Of a stretch of 64,000 nt of DNA, positions 19,301-27,421 are shown one piece after another. Positions within the stretch are counted from its first letter, which is position 1. Each line of letters starts with the position of its first letter. Origin of the DNA: Actinocrispum wychmicini (GTDB lineage Bacteria; Actinomycetota; Actinomycetes; Mycobacteriales; Pseudonocardiaceae); assembly GCF_004345645.1 (NCBI RefSeq), contig NZ_SLWS01000004.1:62001-126000 (forward strand), given 5' to 3'. A program made the translations under genes and the position numbers. Below the pieces are notes generated by a model. That model saw only the letters and a program-made list of their open reading frames with translations, did no database searches and was not told the DNA's origin.

Positions 19301-19841
19301 GCGTTGGGCCGCGTGGCTGCGCTGGGGTGACGTGCTGCAGTTCCTCGGCTCTGACAGCGGGGACGGCATGCAGCTCGCCGTCACCGACATCGACCTCGTC
19401 GACCCCGCGCTGTTGGCGGCCAGCGGCGGCACCGGAGCCTTCCTGGCCCTACGGGCCGCGGAGCACGGCACAACGCCGGTTGTCGATCCGGATCCAGCGC
19501 CGTCGGTGCCCGTCGACGTCAGCTGGCGGGGAGCACTGGAGTTGCTCGATCCCGACGAGCCGGAGCTAGTCGTCCTGGCCCGTGCACTGGCAGCCCGCGG
19601 AGTACCCGCGCCCACCGTCGGCTTCGAACTGGGTGGTGAAGGCTGGCAAGCCGAACTCGCTTGGCCTGACCGGAAGGTCGGCGTCGTGGTCGATCTCGTT
19701 CAGCACAGGGCGCCGGACGAACAGCGCCGTCGTGACGCCGCCTACGTCAGTGCGGGATGGGAAACCCGCCTCGCCAAGGACTGGTCGGTTGACGGCTTGG
19801 TGCGACGGATCGTGGCGGATTCGAAGGAGGACCTGCGTTGA
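13335..19841 (+). CDS. DEAD/DEAH helicase with DUF1998 and a PD-(D/E)XK-like tail (DrmA-DrmB-like fusion)
   Basis: The 2168-aa protein has Walker A TGTGSGKT near residue 100, DEFH box near 222, SATL near 265 and the C-lobe QRVGRAGRR near 1075. Several Cys pairs (about 500, 607, 952, 1368, 1498) look zinc-binding. The DUF1998 signature PGGTGYLHRL (about 1614) is followed by the cluster CVCVEQGKPACHRC (about 1643). Further on, PDVMF (about 1770) and YLDGYRYH (about 1790) resemble the Vsr-like nuclease fold found at the end of related helicases. DISARM encodes the helicase (DrmA) and DUF1998 (DrmB) separately, so this would be a fusion. A DruE-type (Druantia) protein is the main alternative. Confidence 0.8.
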   Translation: MRPTLAADELRRNITQYLTTTFALDDDTTRAALERFFTDPTDGIFRGPYLRIRTPFREADSGWRKHLDWFPPGFTPYRHQAEAFKRLSTRRGPAQPTLITTGTGSGKTESFLIPILDHCARARRNGQAGVKAILLYPMNALATDQALRIGDSLQDPALAGVTAGLYIGDTSETEFPKVLTGRSEIRRARPDILITNYKMLDLLLQREDDLRLWEDAAPAYVVVDEFHTYDGAQGTDVAMLLRRLAAALGVSEPGRPLGSICPVATSATLASNDATDLDARTQLLSVAGQVFGTPFTDAAVIGEDRLTVEEFVPDKEMDYHLPVPSPQELAALPDPADDPAALEQISVAVLGEPITDPAELGARLRRHILTSAVLAVLSERPADLDEMLARLPRNGVYAWGAAVRTHPRAAATALARFVALLSHARDARNPQRPLVNVEAHLWVRAVTRLLREVSGTPAFLWSDDRPEPDSGGNTVYAVGDDDEARTMVVRQPGRYLPAVYCRHCGRSGWMAISPEANPTELITKLDRIYRANFTTDRRRQRPLMYATEAELAHVGADTSVYVLDPNGDRLRPIDPVRDLTPAGFVGAPILADMRTDQAADEAAADGVCPACGMKNGILFLGAGLATLASVAITELFTGGELAAGERKTLLFNDSVQDAAHRAGFVADRAYTFSLRALLTSQIREDAPKALNDLLADLLGAATEAQTLAAVVPPDLHSQPGVHELLSGAPVSPATWELIGERLAFAAICEFGLRSRQGRTLELTRTAAIEVAIPEPHRIAGLAKDIHQGLAGQIVLAPATPLPDLDRYLTFVHGLLQRLRTSGAIKHHWLDRYIHNGGVRRWLIWGGRSPGMPAFPKGVSAPTFLLQQARGRSGFDFGGAPGSWYVDWAIRCLGIPRATAPAYFAELLPALAGAGVIAAHTTEHDDRVFGLLPGHLHVQLISDDLLADAVLVCDGCHRYQPLFPGNELVWHDKPCPRFRCTGTLRSAGTRAGRDFQIDYYRQLYRNAGPYQVVAAEHTGMLSRGQRERVEEGFRTRAAYTDPNVLSATPTLELGIDIGDLSAVILASLPRRPANYVQRVGRAGRRTGNALLLTLIGRRPRDLYYLADPLEMIAGSITPPGCYLAAVEILHRQYLAHLVDSAARGRLPGVLPMPRRTSQLFGDSGWLAELVTAAVERADELVAGFLALFPLHPDDEVGHQAHSALREFATTGLKKKVADAGASFTRRMDDLRATLRSIEEAMSGLVAQDSEHAQLQRELNAERAQIRRRVNDIGVRADAHSTLVELGLLPNYSLIDSRTKLEATLTWQQVSEADQTSYHSELREYDRAGELALTELAPGNTFYVNGYKHKITGLDVGSEARPLWQVWRLCPDCGHVRTHRATEDTSPCQRCHSSAIADQGSVHKVLAPQRVVARDRREDVRVSDDSDDRDRMYYEVAPAVDIETRHLAPGAWRHESITFGVDFTRRAVIRQFNLGRQRFDVQPTGSVAGEQVRITGFGVCPKCGYATPEDPGQLAATSISDNPHRPWCPRKRNPKAGFDERLILVHELATEAIRILLPAVTIMVDERRTSFAAALRAGIAAHYRGNPEHLKVTKASMPDQETGERRRFLVLYDSLPGGTGYLHRLATPQAFHEVLEVARTVINSCVCVEQGKPACHRCLLAHVPAEEHPLVSRSEALRMLDDLLGPDGAAFVVRDVADAAAIPLSRQVDSELENQFVEGLRAWCNNPRTPGSLGPVTEVDGKEMLDLRVDSPDRTRVTHWQVELQHNFEDQIPDVMFSRLDGPPLRIAVYLDGYRYHASIDKNRIAADARKRMRLRADGMFVFQLTWDDVTNLAGDHHADHAWQPYLGSAQHVARQRYQQLGGRGEELDELIWTNPMQTLLAFLGDPDADRWRLSAEAVLTGLLAHEPSRRELVTTNSDGAPERLRAALHGEAVPASVEGMITVIRHVDGMGCRVVVAVDRRDPTAPVLSGFTVLDDRTGTIEADQEAHRRRWAAWLRWGDVLQFLGSDSGDGMQLAVTDIDLVDPALLAASGGTGAFLALRAAEHGTTPVVDPDPAPSVPVDVSWRGALELLDPDEPELVVLARALAARGVPAPTVGFELGGEGWQAELAWPDRKVGVVVDLVQHRAPDEQRRRDAAYVSAGWETRLAKDWSVDGLVRRIVADSKEDLR

Positions 19842-22021
19842 GCACGCGGAACAGCATGCCGGTCACCCTGCGCATGCTGGAGAAGGCCGAGAAGGAAATC
19901 TCCAAGCTCGAGCGCAATGTGAAGGGCGCGGTCTGGGACTTCCAGGGCAAGTTCCGGCGTGAACCGGATTCTCCCGGGTTGCAACTCAAACAGCTCCGGG
20001 GTTCCAAGCTGTTCTCCGCTCGGGTCAAGGACGACTACCGGGCCATCCTGGCGAAGGTCAAGGACAACGTCTGGCTACTGCTGACCGTTGCTCATCGCCG
20101 CGAGTCCTACGACGACCTGGAGAAGTATGCGGAGCGATTCGCGTGCGAGGTCAACGCAGTGACCGGTGGCATCGAGTTCGTCGACGTACTCGCGGTCGAG
20201 AACAGCATCAACGAACGGCGGCCACCGGAGACAGGGACTCCGTCGCTGTTCGGTGCCTACAGCGCGAAGCAGCTAGTCGAGCTGGGCGTTGCCGAAACAC
20301 TGGTACCGATCGTCGCTAAGTTAACGAGTGAGGAGGAGCTGCTCGGCCTGATCGAGTACGCCCCACAGCTCACCGGTGAAGTCCTGCTCGCTCTGCACGA
20401 CGGCAAGTCCGTAGACCAGGTGCGCGCCGAGATCGTTGAACCGCAGGCCGCTGACTGGCCGGTGGATCGAGACAACCTCGTGGAGGCGTTGGCTCGCCCA
20501 GCCACCCAGGTCACCACCGACGACGAACAGTTGAAAGCGGTGCTACAAGGCGACTTCGATCGATGGAAGGTCTTCCTGCACCCCACTCAACGCAAACTCG
20601 TTGCCCGCGACTACAGCGGACCGGCGAGGGTCAGTGGCGGCCCAGGCACAGGCAAGACCATCGTCGCCCTACACCGGGTCGCGCACCTGGTGTCGCAGCT
20701 GCCCGACGATGGTGAGAAACGGATCTTGCTCACCACCTATACCCGCAACCTGGCTACCGACCTTAGGGCCAAGCTGGTCGAACTGGCCGGCAAGGACGTC
20801 GCTGACCGCGTTGATGTGGTCAACATCGACAAGCTGGCTCGCAAGGTTGTGGACAACGTCGAGCGATCGGGTCGTCAGCGGGTCGTCCTAACTGATCACC
20901 AGGCCATTGATGAGTGGCGTGCACTGCTTGCGGAGATGGGCGACACGGGCTGGGATGGGGAGTTCCTCGCTGACGAGTGGTCGCACGTGATTCTTGGCCA
21001 GGCACTGGGGTCATTCACGGAATACGCGCGGGCTCGCCGAGCCGGACGCGGCCGCCCGTTGACTCGATCCGAACGCATGAGTGTGTGGCAGTTGGCGGAG
21101 CGATTCGCCAAGCGCATGGATGACAACGGCTGGACCACTCACGCTGCGACCGCGGCACAGGCTGCGCGGATCGAGGCGGAACGCGCCGCCCGGATCGCCG
21201 CAGGCGAGCTCAGTGTCGGGGGCCGCGGTTATCGCTACCTGCATGTCGTCGTGGACGAGGCGCAGGACCTGCACGCCGCGCACTGGAAGATGCTGCGCGC
21301 GATGGTCGCTGAAGGCTCGCGCAACGATATCTTTTGCGTCGGTGACACCCACCAACGGATCTACGACAATGTGGTGTCCCTGGGCAGCCTCGGCATCAAT
21401 ATTCGGGGCCGCTCGGCCCGTCTGACTCTCAATTATCGGACCACCAAACAGATTCTCGGCTCAGCGCTGAGGTTGCTGAGTGAAGAGAGCTACGACGACC
21501 TCGACGGCGGTGTCGACAGCCTTGCTGGATACCGGTCCGTGCTGCGCGGCGCTGTACCTACGGTGCGTGGATTCGACACGCTGACTGCTGAACTGGACGG
21601 CATAGCCGCGCAGGTGGAGGAATGGGTCACCAGCGGTACGCCGCTGGAGGCGATTGCAGTGTGCGTGCCGACGAAGGATCTGGTGGATCGAGTCGCTGCG
21701 CGGCTGGCCGCAGCGGCGGTGCAAACCGTCGAGATCACGCCCGATGGTCCGAAGGGGCGGGAAGGTGTCCACATTGGAACGATGCACCGTTTCAAGGGAC
21801 TGGAGTTCCAACGGATGATCATCGCGGGTGCTTCAGATGATCTGCTGCCCCGAGCGGCCATCGATAGGCGGCGCAAGACCGATCCTACCCGGTACGCGCG
21901 AGAGTTTCGACGCGATCGGTCGCTGCTATTCGTTGCGGCCACTCGTGCTCGTGATGACCTGGCCATCTTCTGGCATGGCGCACCGAGCCGGTTCCTATAT
22001 GGAGCTCAGAACGGCAACTGA
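19838..22021 (+). CDS. RelE/ParE-like domain fused to UvrD-type SF1 helicase
   Basis: The 727-aa protein starts at TTG 19838 (TTGA overlap with the preceding stop). Residues 1-100 resemble the RelE/ParE toxin fold: short helices rich in Lys/Arg, then RVKDDYRAILAKVKDNVWLL and a final LLTVAHRRESY strand. The rest is a UvrD/Rep helicase: GGPGTGKT (267-274), DEAQDLH (about 472), LNYRTT, GTMHRFKGLEF and VAATRARDDL. It probably unwinds or tracks on DNA. Whether the RelE-like part cleaves RNA or only binds is unknown. It ends the four-gene operon, where DISARM would have the phospholipase-D-like DrmC. Confidence 0.8.
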   Translation: MSTRNSMPVTLRMLEKAEKEISKLERNVKGAVWDFQGKFRREPDSPGLQLKQLRGSKLFSARVKDDYRAILAKVKDNVWLLLTVAHRRESYDDLEKYAERFACEVNAVTGGIEFVDVLAVENSINERRPPETGTPSLFGAYSAKQLVELGVAETLVPIVAKLTSEEELLGLIEYAPQLTGEVLLALHDGKSVDQVRAEIVEPQAADWPVDRDNLVEALARPATQVTTDDEQLKAVLQGDFDRWKVFLHPTQRKLVARDYSGPARVSGGPGTGKTIVALHRVAHLVSQLPDDGEKRILLTTYTRNLATDLRAKLVELAGKDVADRVDVVNIDKLARKVVDNVERSGRQRVVLTDHQAIDEWRALLAEMGDTGWDGEFLADEWSHVILGQALGSFTEYARARRAGRGRPLTRSERMSVWQLAERFAKRMDDNGWTTHAATAAQAARIEAERAARIAAGELSVGGRGYRYLHVVVDEAQDLHAAHWKMLRAMVAEGSRNDIFCVGDTHQRIYDNVVSLGSLGINIRGRSARLTLNYRTTKQILGSALRLLSEESYDDLDGGVDSLAGYRSVLRGAVPTVRGFDTLTAELDGIAAQVEEWVTSGTPLEAIAVCVPTKDLVDRVAARLAAAAVQTVEITPDGPKGREGVHIGTMHRFKGLEFQRMIIAGASDDLLPRAAIDRRRKTDPTRYAREFRRDRSLLFVAATRARDDLAIFWHGAPSRFLYGAQNGN

Positions 22022-22382
22022 GCCAGCCCGTGAATGGCGAAACTAACGCATGTCAAGTGGCATGCAGTACTGTGAAGAACTCCGCCCCAGACGATCCCGC
22101 CGCGTGTCGCGACGCGTCCGGCCTGGCCGGGGGTCAAGGGAACGGGGTCAGGCTTGCAAAGGTGACGCTGCAGCGATCGATCGATAGTGTGGCGAGCCGT
22201 TCCGCTTCAGTGCTGTTGGTGAACCACAGAAGTGCAGGAGCAGGAGCGAAACTGGAGCGGTGGACGTACTTGTCCTGTCGTCAGATGATCTCAACTGTCC
22301 TTAACGGACGCATGTTGTGCAGGTGATTCTCTGTTCCCGCTGGTCACCATCCTTTATGGACGACCCTGGGGGAGAAGTCTGC

Positions 22383-22402
22383 ACCTTACCGCGAGGTAAA
22401 GT
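22383..22402. promoter_or_regulatory. Operator-like inverted repeat
   Basis: ACCTTACC-GCGA-GGTAAAGT is an 8+8 inverted repeat with one mismatch. Its size and spacing recall MerR-family operators placed inside promoters, but no MerR-type gene remains next to it. It may be a relic. Confidence 0.3.
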
Positions 22403-22564
22403 GGTCGCCTCTCCTGGAGGAGCGGCGAGTGCGGCTCCAGATCGTGGTAAGTGTACATGGGTGCTGATGATTAGGTTCGGTGTGACGCTCGATCAGCTGC
22501 ATGAGTGGGCGGTGCGCCATGAGCCGCCGGTGAAACGAGGGAGGTGCAAGACCTGGCTGTTCGA

Positions 22565-22832
22565 CCCGGCCAGAGTCAGCGCATAGATCGCACGGCCGGT
22601 GGCCCGCAGCGCGGCCACCATCAGCCCGCGCGAGGTCTCGAGGACCACCGGGATGGGGGTCTCGGCGCTGTCGCCAGCCTCGGCCAGCAGATCCAGCAGT
22701 TCGGTGAAGCCCTGCGCGTCGTCGGTGATGCGTCGTTTGGCGATGAGCTTGCCGTCCTGGTCAACCATGGCGACGTCGTGGTGCCCTTCTCTCCAGTCCA
22801 GGCCGCAGAATGCGCGGGGCCGTGCGGTCACG
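22565..22832 (-). pseudogene. IS110-family transposase, N-terminal fragment
   Basis: The frame encodes the N-terminal RuvC-like DEDD part of an IS110/IS1111 transposase: FCGLDWREGHHDVAMVD, then ITDDAQGF and VVLETSRGLMVAALRATGRAIYAL. After IYAL the homology stops abruptly, just where these proteins go on to the conserved Asn-Pro and the C-terminal half. The gene is therefore truncated at the 22565 side. No terminal repeats are visible. Confidence 0.7.
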
Positions 22833-23614
22833 TGCCGATCTCCGTTCGTTGGGGTATCTATGCTGGTCACTGCCCCTGATGAGGACGCGCGGCGCCCTAA
22901 TGATGAGGCTCATGGCCTTCCCTCCGATTGAGCCGTTCGCGATCTCAGCGATCCGCACGGTTCCGGTCTGCACGCCAGAGCTCGCGGGCTCTCGTTGAGC
23001 GAGGTGTCGACCGTGCGAACGGGCTGCAACCACGAACATCAACCTCGTTGATCAAGGGTGCAGGTGGTGACCCGACACGCCGCGGGCGCCGCTCTATCAG
23101 CAGGGCTCCACAGCTCCCGGACACGACAGTCGTCCACCTGGCCTGCCAGGCCACCACCCACTCGGGAACGACCATGCTGGCCTCGGCGTCGATCTCGTGG
23201 GGGACCTCTCGCACGGTCAGGGGAAGCACAGACATCTTTCGGTCACCGTGGCCGTTCGGATGTCATTAGGGGAAGCACAGGTCAGAGCCAAAGTGGCATA
23301 AGACCGTCTCCACGATTCCGGGGGATTGACAGTGCCTCTGAGTTGGCCCGGGAGCTGGGCTCGGACTAGCAACGGCACTGCATGCCGTTGACAGCCAGCA
23401 CCTCGCCGTGTGCAAATGCAGCACTCAGTGAGGTCCGGACGGGGCTACCGATGCCAGTTATCGACATGGCCGCCGTCTGGAATCTCTATTGCGTGATGCC
23501 GCAGGTCAGGAGGCCACGCCGTCAATGCCCACCATGTCATGACACGAAGAGTGTTCACCTTCTGGCGGATTGGAAGCAGGGTGGAGTCAGGTTCGTCATG
23601 TGGGAGGTGGTGCT

Positions 23615-25780
23615 GTGAAACGGGATGTCGAAGTTCGCAACGAGGTGTCACTGTCGACGGCCGGGGCGGTAGTGCAGGCAGGCGTGGTTCATGGCGGGGT
23701 GCACATAGGTCCTGCGGTCGTCCCGCCGGTGATTCCGCGACAGTTGCCTGCAAGTCCGCGATACTTCACGAACCGAGCATCCGAGTTGGCCGCCTTAGAT
23801 AAGGCATCGGCGACCGGGGCTATCCATGGCGGGCCGATGTTGGCGGTGGTGACCGGGGCTGCTGGCGTGGGGAAGACCGCGTTGGCGTTGTCGTGGCTGC
23901 ACAGCAGGACTGACCGGTTCCCCGATGGTCAGCTGTACGCCGATTTGTCGGCGTTCGGCCCGACAGGTCCAGCTACGCCCGGTGAGATCCTCGGTAGGTT
24001 ATTGCGGGGCATGGGTATGTCCGGTGACGCGATTCCGCTCGCGACGGCGGAGCGGGCAGCGTTATTTCGGTCGGTCACGGCGGATAAGGCGGTGGCACTG
24101 TTGTTCGACGATGCCGCCTCTGCCGGACAGGTGCGGGCGCTGCTCCCAGCCTCTGCTCACTGCGTGGTGGTGGTGACAAGTCGACGGCGGCTCGGTGGGC
24201 TGGCGGTGGACGGAGCTGTCATGGTGTCGCTGGGGCCGTTGCAGCCGCAGGAAGCAGCGGACCTGATAGGCGCGACGGTCGGTCCCGACCGAGTGGCGGC
24301 GGAGCCAGCCGCGGCGCGAGAGTTGGCCTCGCTATGCGGGGGAATGCCGATCGCGCTGCGGATTGCCGCGGCGCGGCTGACCAGCCGGCCCCGCCGTCGT
24401 CTCGCCGGTCTGGTGAGTGAGCTTGCCGACGAGCGGCATCGGTTGGACGTCTTGGCTGTGAGCGACGACTCGGTCTCCGTCCAGGCAAGCTTCGACCTGT
24501 CGTACCGGGAGTTACCGGGCGCGGCCGCCCGGATGTATCGGTTGTTGGCGTTGCATCCGGGGGCGCAATTCGGCAGCGGCGTCGCGGCCGCGGCCATCGG
24601 GATGCCGGTGCCGCAGGCCGCCGAGCTGCTGGATGTGTTGGTGCAGTCGAGTATGCTGGTCGATGTCGCCGAGGACTGCTACCGCTTTCACGATCTGCTG
24701 CGCCTGCACGCTCGGCGATACGTCGAGGTACACGAGCCACAGGGGGCGCGGCAGGACGCGGTACGCGCGATGGTGGTGTGGTATCTCGATCAAGCAGTAG
24801 CAGCGGATGCGTTGATCACCCCATTGCGACGACGTTTTGGCGACCGCTACCAGCGGCTGCCGCAGGCGATGATCCCGACTCCGCGGATCCCGCAGCCGAA
24901 CGACACCTCGCGTGCGTTGGACGCGCTTCAGAACGAACTGCCCAACCTGCTGGCCGCCCAGGACACCGCGGCCCGTTGCGGGTGGGATGAGCTGGTGTGG
25001 CAGTTGGGCGAGGCGTTGTGGGGCGTTTTTCTCTATCGCAGCCACTATCCGGAGTGGATGGCAGCTTGCGAGCGCGGTGCACGCGCTGCCGCCCAGTGCG
25101 GGAATCTTGTCGCGGAGTCGCGCATGCTGGTGCAATTGGCAGCGGCCTACCTGCGACTCAACCAACCGGACACAGCCATGCACTGGTGCCAACAGGCGTG
25201 GGAGCGAGCTGAGGAGGCGGGTGACGGGCGCAGCCAGGCCACCGCGTTGGAGAACCTGGGCGCTGCCGCGCACGCCCAAGGCCGCCTTGCCGACGCGATC
25301 GGCTACTACCGGCGTTCCCTGGACCTCAATGAGCAGCACCATGAGGTCCGCGGGGTTGCGCTGTTGCAGTGCTATCTCGGCTACGCCCTGTCCGATCACG
25401 GCGAGCCGGACAGCGCGATCGACTCGTTCCAGCGCTCTGCTGAGACAGCGGCTTCGATCAGCGATCACCACTGCCGGGCACAGGCAATCGTCGGCATCGG
25501 CACTGTGTACGCGCGTCAGGGCCAATTCGCCCTGGCTATCGCGGAGATGACCGCGGGGCTGGAGGTGCTCAGCGCTACGGCGGTCCCGGCGTTGCGGGTT
25601 GCCGTCTTGGAACGGCTCGGCGAGGTCAGTCAACAGGCCGGTGACCTTCTTGGAGCGCGCCACAATTGGGAACAGGCTCTTGATCTCTATGAGCGGATGG
25701 GCGACCCGAAAGCCGAGCGTGTCCGCGACCGACTGCATGCACTGACCACCCCGGACACAGCCCCGTCAACAACCTCATAA
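23615..25780 (+). CDS. STAND NTPase: NB-ARC with C-terminal TPRs
   Basis: The 721-aa protein starts at GTG 23615 with GGAGGTGG just upstream. The first 35 residues hold the short pattern VVQAGVVHGGVHIG, found at the N-terminus of many actinobacterial STAND proteins and thought to be an adaptor or oligomerisation segment. Next come NB-ARC with Walker A GAAGVGKT (about 81-88), LLFDD, a TSRRRL sensor and CGGMPIALRIAA, then a winged-helix region and about seven TPR units (450-700). It lacks the SARP DNA-binding domain of AfsR and any obvious effector. It is predicted to be a switch that oligomerises on sensing a trigger. It converges with the gene at 25874-27166. Confidence 0.85.
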   Translation: MKRDVEVRNEVSLSTAGAVVQAGVVHGGVHIGPAVVPPVIPRQLPASPRYFTNRASELAALDKASATGAIHGGPMLAVVTGAAGVGKTALALSWLHSRTDRFPDGQLYADLSAFGPTGPATPGEILGRLLRGMGMSGDAIPLATAERAALFRSVTADKAVALLFDDAASAGQVRALLPASAHCVVVVTSRRRLGGLAVDGAVMVSLGPLQPQEAADLIGATVGPDRVAAEPAAARELASLCGGMPIALRIAAARLTSRPRRRLAGLVSELADERHRLDVLAVSDDSVSVQASFDLSYRELPGAAARMYRLLALHPGAQFGSGVAAAAIGMPVPQAAELLDVLVQSSMLVDVAEDCYRFHDLLRLHARRYVEVHEPQGARQDAVRAMVVWYLDQAVAADALITPLRRRFGDRYQRLPQAMIPTPRIPQPNDTSRALDALQNELPNLLAAQDTAARCGWDELVWQLGEALWGVFLYRSHYPEWMAACERGARAAAQCGNLVAESRMLVQLAAAYLRLNQPDTAMHWCQQAWERAEEAGDGRSQATALENLGAAAHAQGRLADAIGYYRRSLDLNEQHHEVRGVALLQCYLGYALSDHGEPDSAIDSFQRSAETAASISDHHCRAQAIVGIGTVYARQGQFALAIAEMTAGLEVLSATAVPALRVAVLERLGEVSQQAGDLLGARHNWEQALDLYERMGDPKAERVRDRLHALTTPDTAPSTTS

Positions 25781-25818
25781 CCCGCAGCAGCTAGTCGGTG
25801 CATAGTCCAGACCCGCTG

Positions 25819-25863
25819 CGACCCCGGTGAGTGTAGCGTCTTCCTGCAGGGTCACCGGGGTCG
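25819..25863. terminator. Bidirectional terminator
   Basis: The 12-bp perfect inverted repeat CGACCCCGGTGA (25819-25830) with 25852-25863 lies between the convergent stops of the STAND gene and the GT-B-like gene. There is no T run, which is usual for actinomycetes. Confidence 0.75.
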
Positions 25864-25873
25864 ACGCGGTTTG

Positions 25874-27166
25874 TCATGGGGTGAGCCTGGGAAGCGGCAC
25901 TGCGGATACCGGGACGTCGTGGCTGGGCTCGGGCAGGTTCAGCAGCCTGTAGATGGTCTGCCGCAGGATCGTTGCGGACTGTCCTGGGCGGGAGGTGATC
26001 ATTTCAGCGATCCGAGCGTAACGCTGGGGGACATGGCTGGCGATGGCCCGCTCGACCTGCGGCAGCAAGGGGCGGTCCACGTGCAGCGGAGCCGCCAGCT
26101 GGGCCAGAATGTCTGCAGGGCTGCCGGGGCGGACATCGGCCAGGGAGCGGGTGTTCATCAGGATGGGACGGTCCAGGCCTGCCCCATACATTGTCACCGA
26201 TCCGTGATCACCCATGACCAAGTCAGCGCCGACCACAGCGGCCCGCCACCCCTCCTCAGGCGGCACGAGGTGAAGGCCTGCGGTGCGAGGCTTGGCGAGC
26301 CAGGCGAGGACCTGGCGGCGGCTGTGACCGCGCCAAATGAACGGGTGCAGCACGCCCACGACGCGATAGTCCTTGCCCGGCAACTCGGCGGTCAGCCGGG
26401 CGAAGATGCCGGGATCGGTGCCGAACAGTGAATGCGGCGACCACGTCGTGCTGACCACCACCAATCGCTGGCCGTCCCGCACGCCCAACGCCTCGCGGTA
26501 GAGTTGGCGGTATGGCTGGCTGGCCAGCATCCGATCGAAACAGGGATCGCCAGCCACGATCGCTTGAGGCATGGCCTGCGGGCAGGACTCTGCCAGTGCC
26601 GCCAGTTCACCGTCGTGGGCCAGGGCCAACCTGGAGGGGATCACCTCGTTTCCGCGCATGAGGTTGCCTGGGTAGAGGTCGTGTGGTGCCTGGTCATCCC
26701 ACGGGCTGATCCGGGATCGCACCAAGCCCACCCCATGCGGCATCAGCAGCACGGGGCCGCTCAGGTCCTGGATGCCCCAGTGACAGGCCGCCAGTACGAG
26801 ATCAAACGGCATCTCGAGTGCCTGCCGCCACGGCACCCACAGCCCTCCCAGACTTCGAGCGGATTCTTCCATGCGGGCCCACTGGAAGCCGGTCGCCGGC
26901 GTGATGAACACCGCCTGTACTCGCGGGTCGGCCTCCACTTGGGGCAGCACGTCCAGAATCCGGGCAGTTGCTTGGTCGTGCGGCATCACGACTCCGATCA
27001 ACCGGCAATCCGGACGCGTGATCCATCGCTCGGCGATTGGATGCCCCGGCGCGATCACCTGCTGATCCATCGGCATGGTGCCGTCCATCGGACGGCCCCG
27101 GGGCGGGGTATCCCGCTGGCGCCGGGCCCGGTGCCTCAGCATCTCATCGAGCAAACGTCGAAACAC
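25874..27166 (-). CDS. CDP-glycerol glycerophosphotransferase-like (GT-B fold) protein
   Basis: The 430-aa protein starts at GTG 27166. The pattern fits a GT-B transferase of the CDP-glycerol:poly(glycerophosphate) type: GDPCFDRM, then STTWSPHSL, VLHPFIW, and the donor-site-like GDHGSVTMYGAGLDRPIL. No signal peptide or membrane segment is visible, so it would act in the cytoplasm or peripherally. It converges with a STAND gene and has an XRE-type operator array upstream (27259-27339). It may make a surface or signalling phosphodiester polymer; the actual substrate is unknown. Many close actinomycete relatives are annotated only as hypothetical. Confidence 0.55.
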   Translation of the reverse strand: MFRRLLDEMLRHRARRQRDTPPRGRPMDGTMPMDQQVIAPGHPIAERWITRPDCRLIGVVMPHDQATARILDVLPQVEADPRVQAVFITPATGFQWARMEESARSLGGLWVPWRQALEMPFDLVLAACHWGIQDLSGPVLLMPHGVGLVRSRISPWDDQAPHDLYPGNLMRGNEVIPSRLALAHDGELAALAESCPQAMPQAIVAGDPCFDRMLASQPYRQLYREALGVRDGQRLVVVSTTWSPHSLFGTDPGIFARLTAELPGKDYRVVGVLHPFIWRGHSRRQVLAWLAKPRTAGLHLVPPEEGWRAAVVGADLVMGDHGSVTMYGAGLDRPILMNTRSLADVRPGSPADILAQLAAPLHVDRPLLPQVERAIASHVPQRYARIAEMITSRPGQSATILRQTIYRLLNLPEPSHDVPVSAVPLPRLTP

Positions 27167-27258
27167 GATCGCGCACCTTCCGCTACACGTTGAGCCGCCT
27201 GAGGAGGCAGCCGCCTGAACAGCGGAAATCGTGACCCGACGCGGACCCTGTTTGATCA

Positions 27259-27339
27259 TTCTCCGGAATTCCGGCGCATCTCGGACTGTTGTCCCTGGTC
27301 CTAGGCTTGCTCTCCGGAGTTCGCTCCGGAACTCCGGAG
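27259..27339. promoter_or_regulatory. XRE-type operator array
   Basis: TTCTCCGGAATTCCGGCG (27259-27276) is followed by two overlapping CCGGAG/CTCCGG palindromes at 27311-27339. The first site differs in one base from 40126-40143 (complement), in front of the XRE-membrane gene. The array lies upstream of the GT-B-like gene and of the reading frame at 27422. Confidence 0.6.
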
Positions 27340-27421
27340 CGATGCGCAGTACCAATAACCCGAGGGACGGAGTTGCTATGGCTGAGCACCGGCATGCAGC
27401 GGGAGCGATCTCTGTGTCGCC

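Larger units (their letters stand above)
22022..23614. other. Gene-poor gap with transposon debris
   Basis: About 1.6 kb lies between the helicase operon and the STAND gene. Apart from the IS110 fragment (22565-22832) I see only short frames without recognisable products; the best is a minus-strand frame at 22945-23235 with reasonable coding composition but no match I know. A 13-base direct repeat (AGGGGAAGCACAG) occurs at 23219-23231 and 23268-23280. The interval looks like an insertion-prone spacer between cargo blocks. Confidence 0.5.

Noticed and set aside
22945..23235. 96-residue minus-strand frame with plausible codon use
   Set aside because: No ribosome site or family recognised and the C-terminal third is low-complexity; mentioned only within the gap entry.
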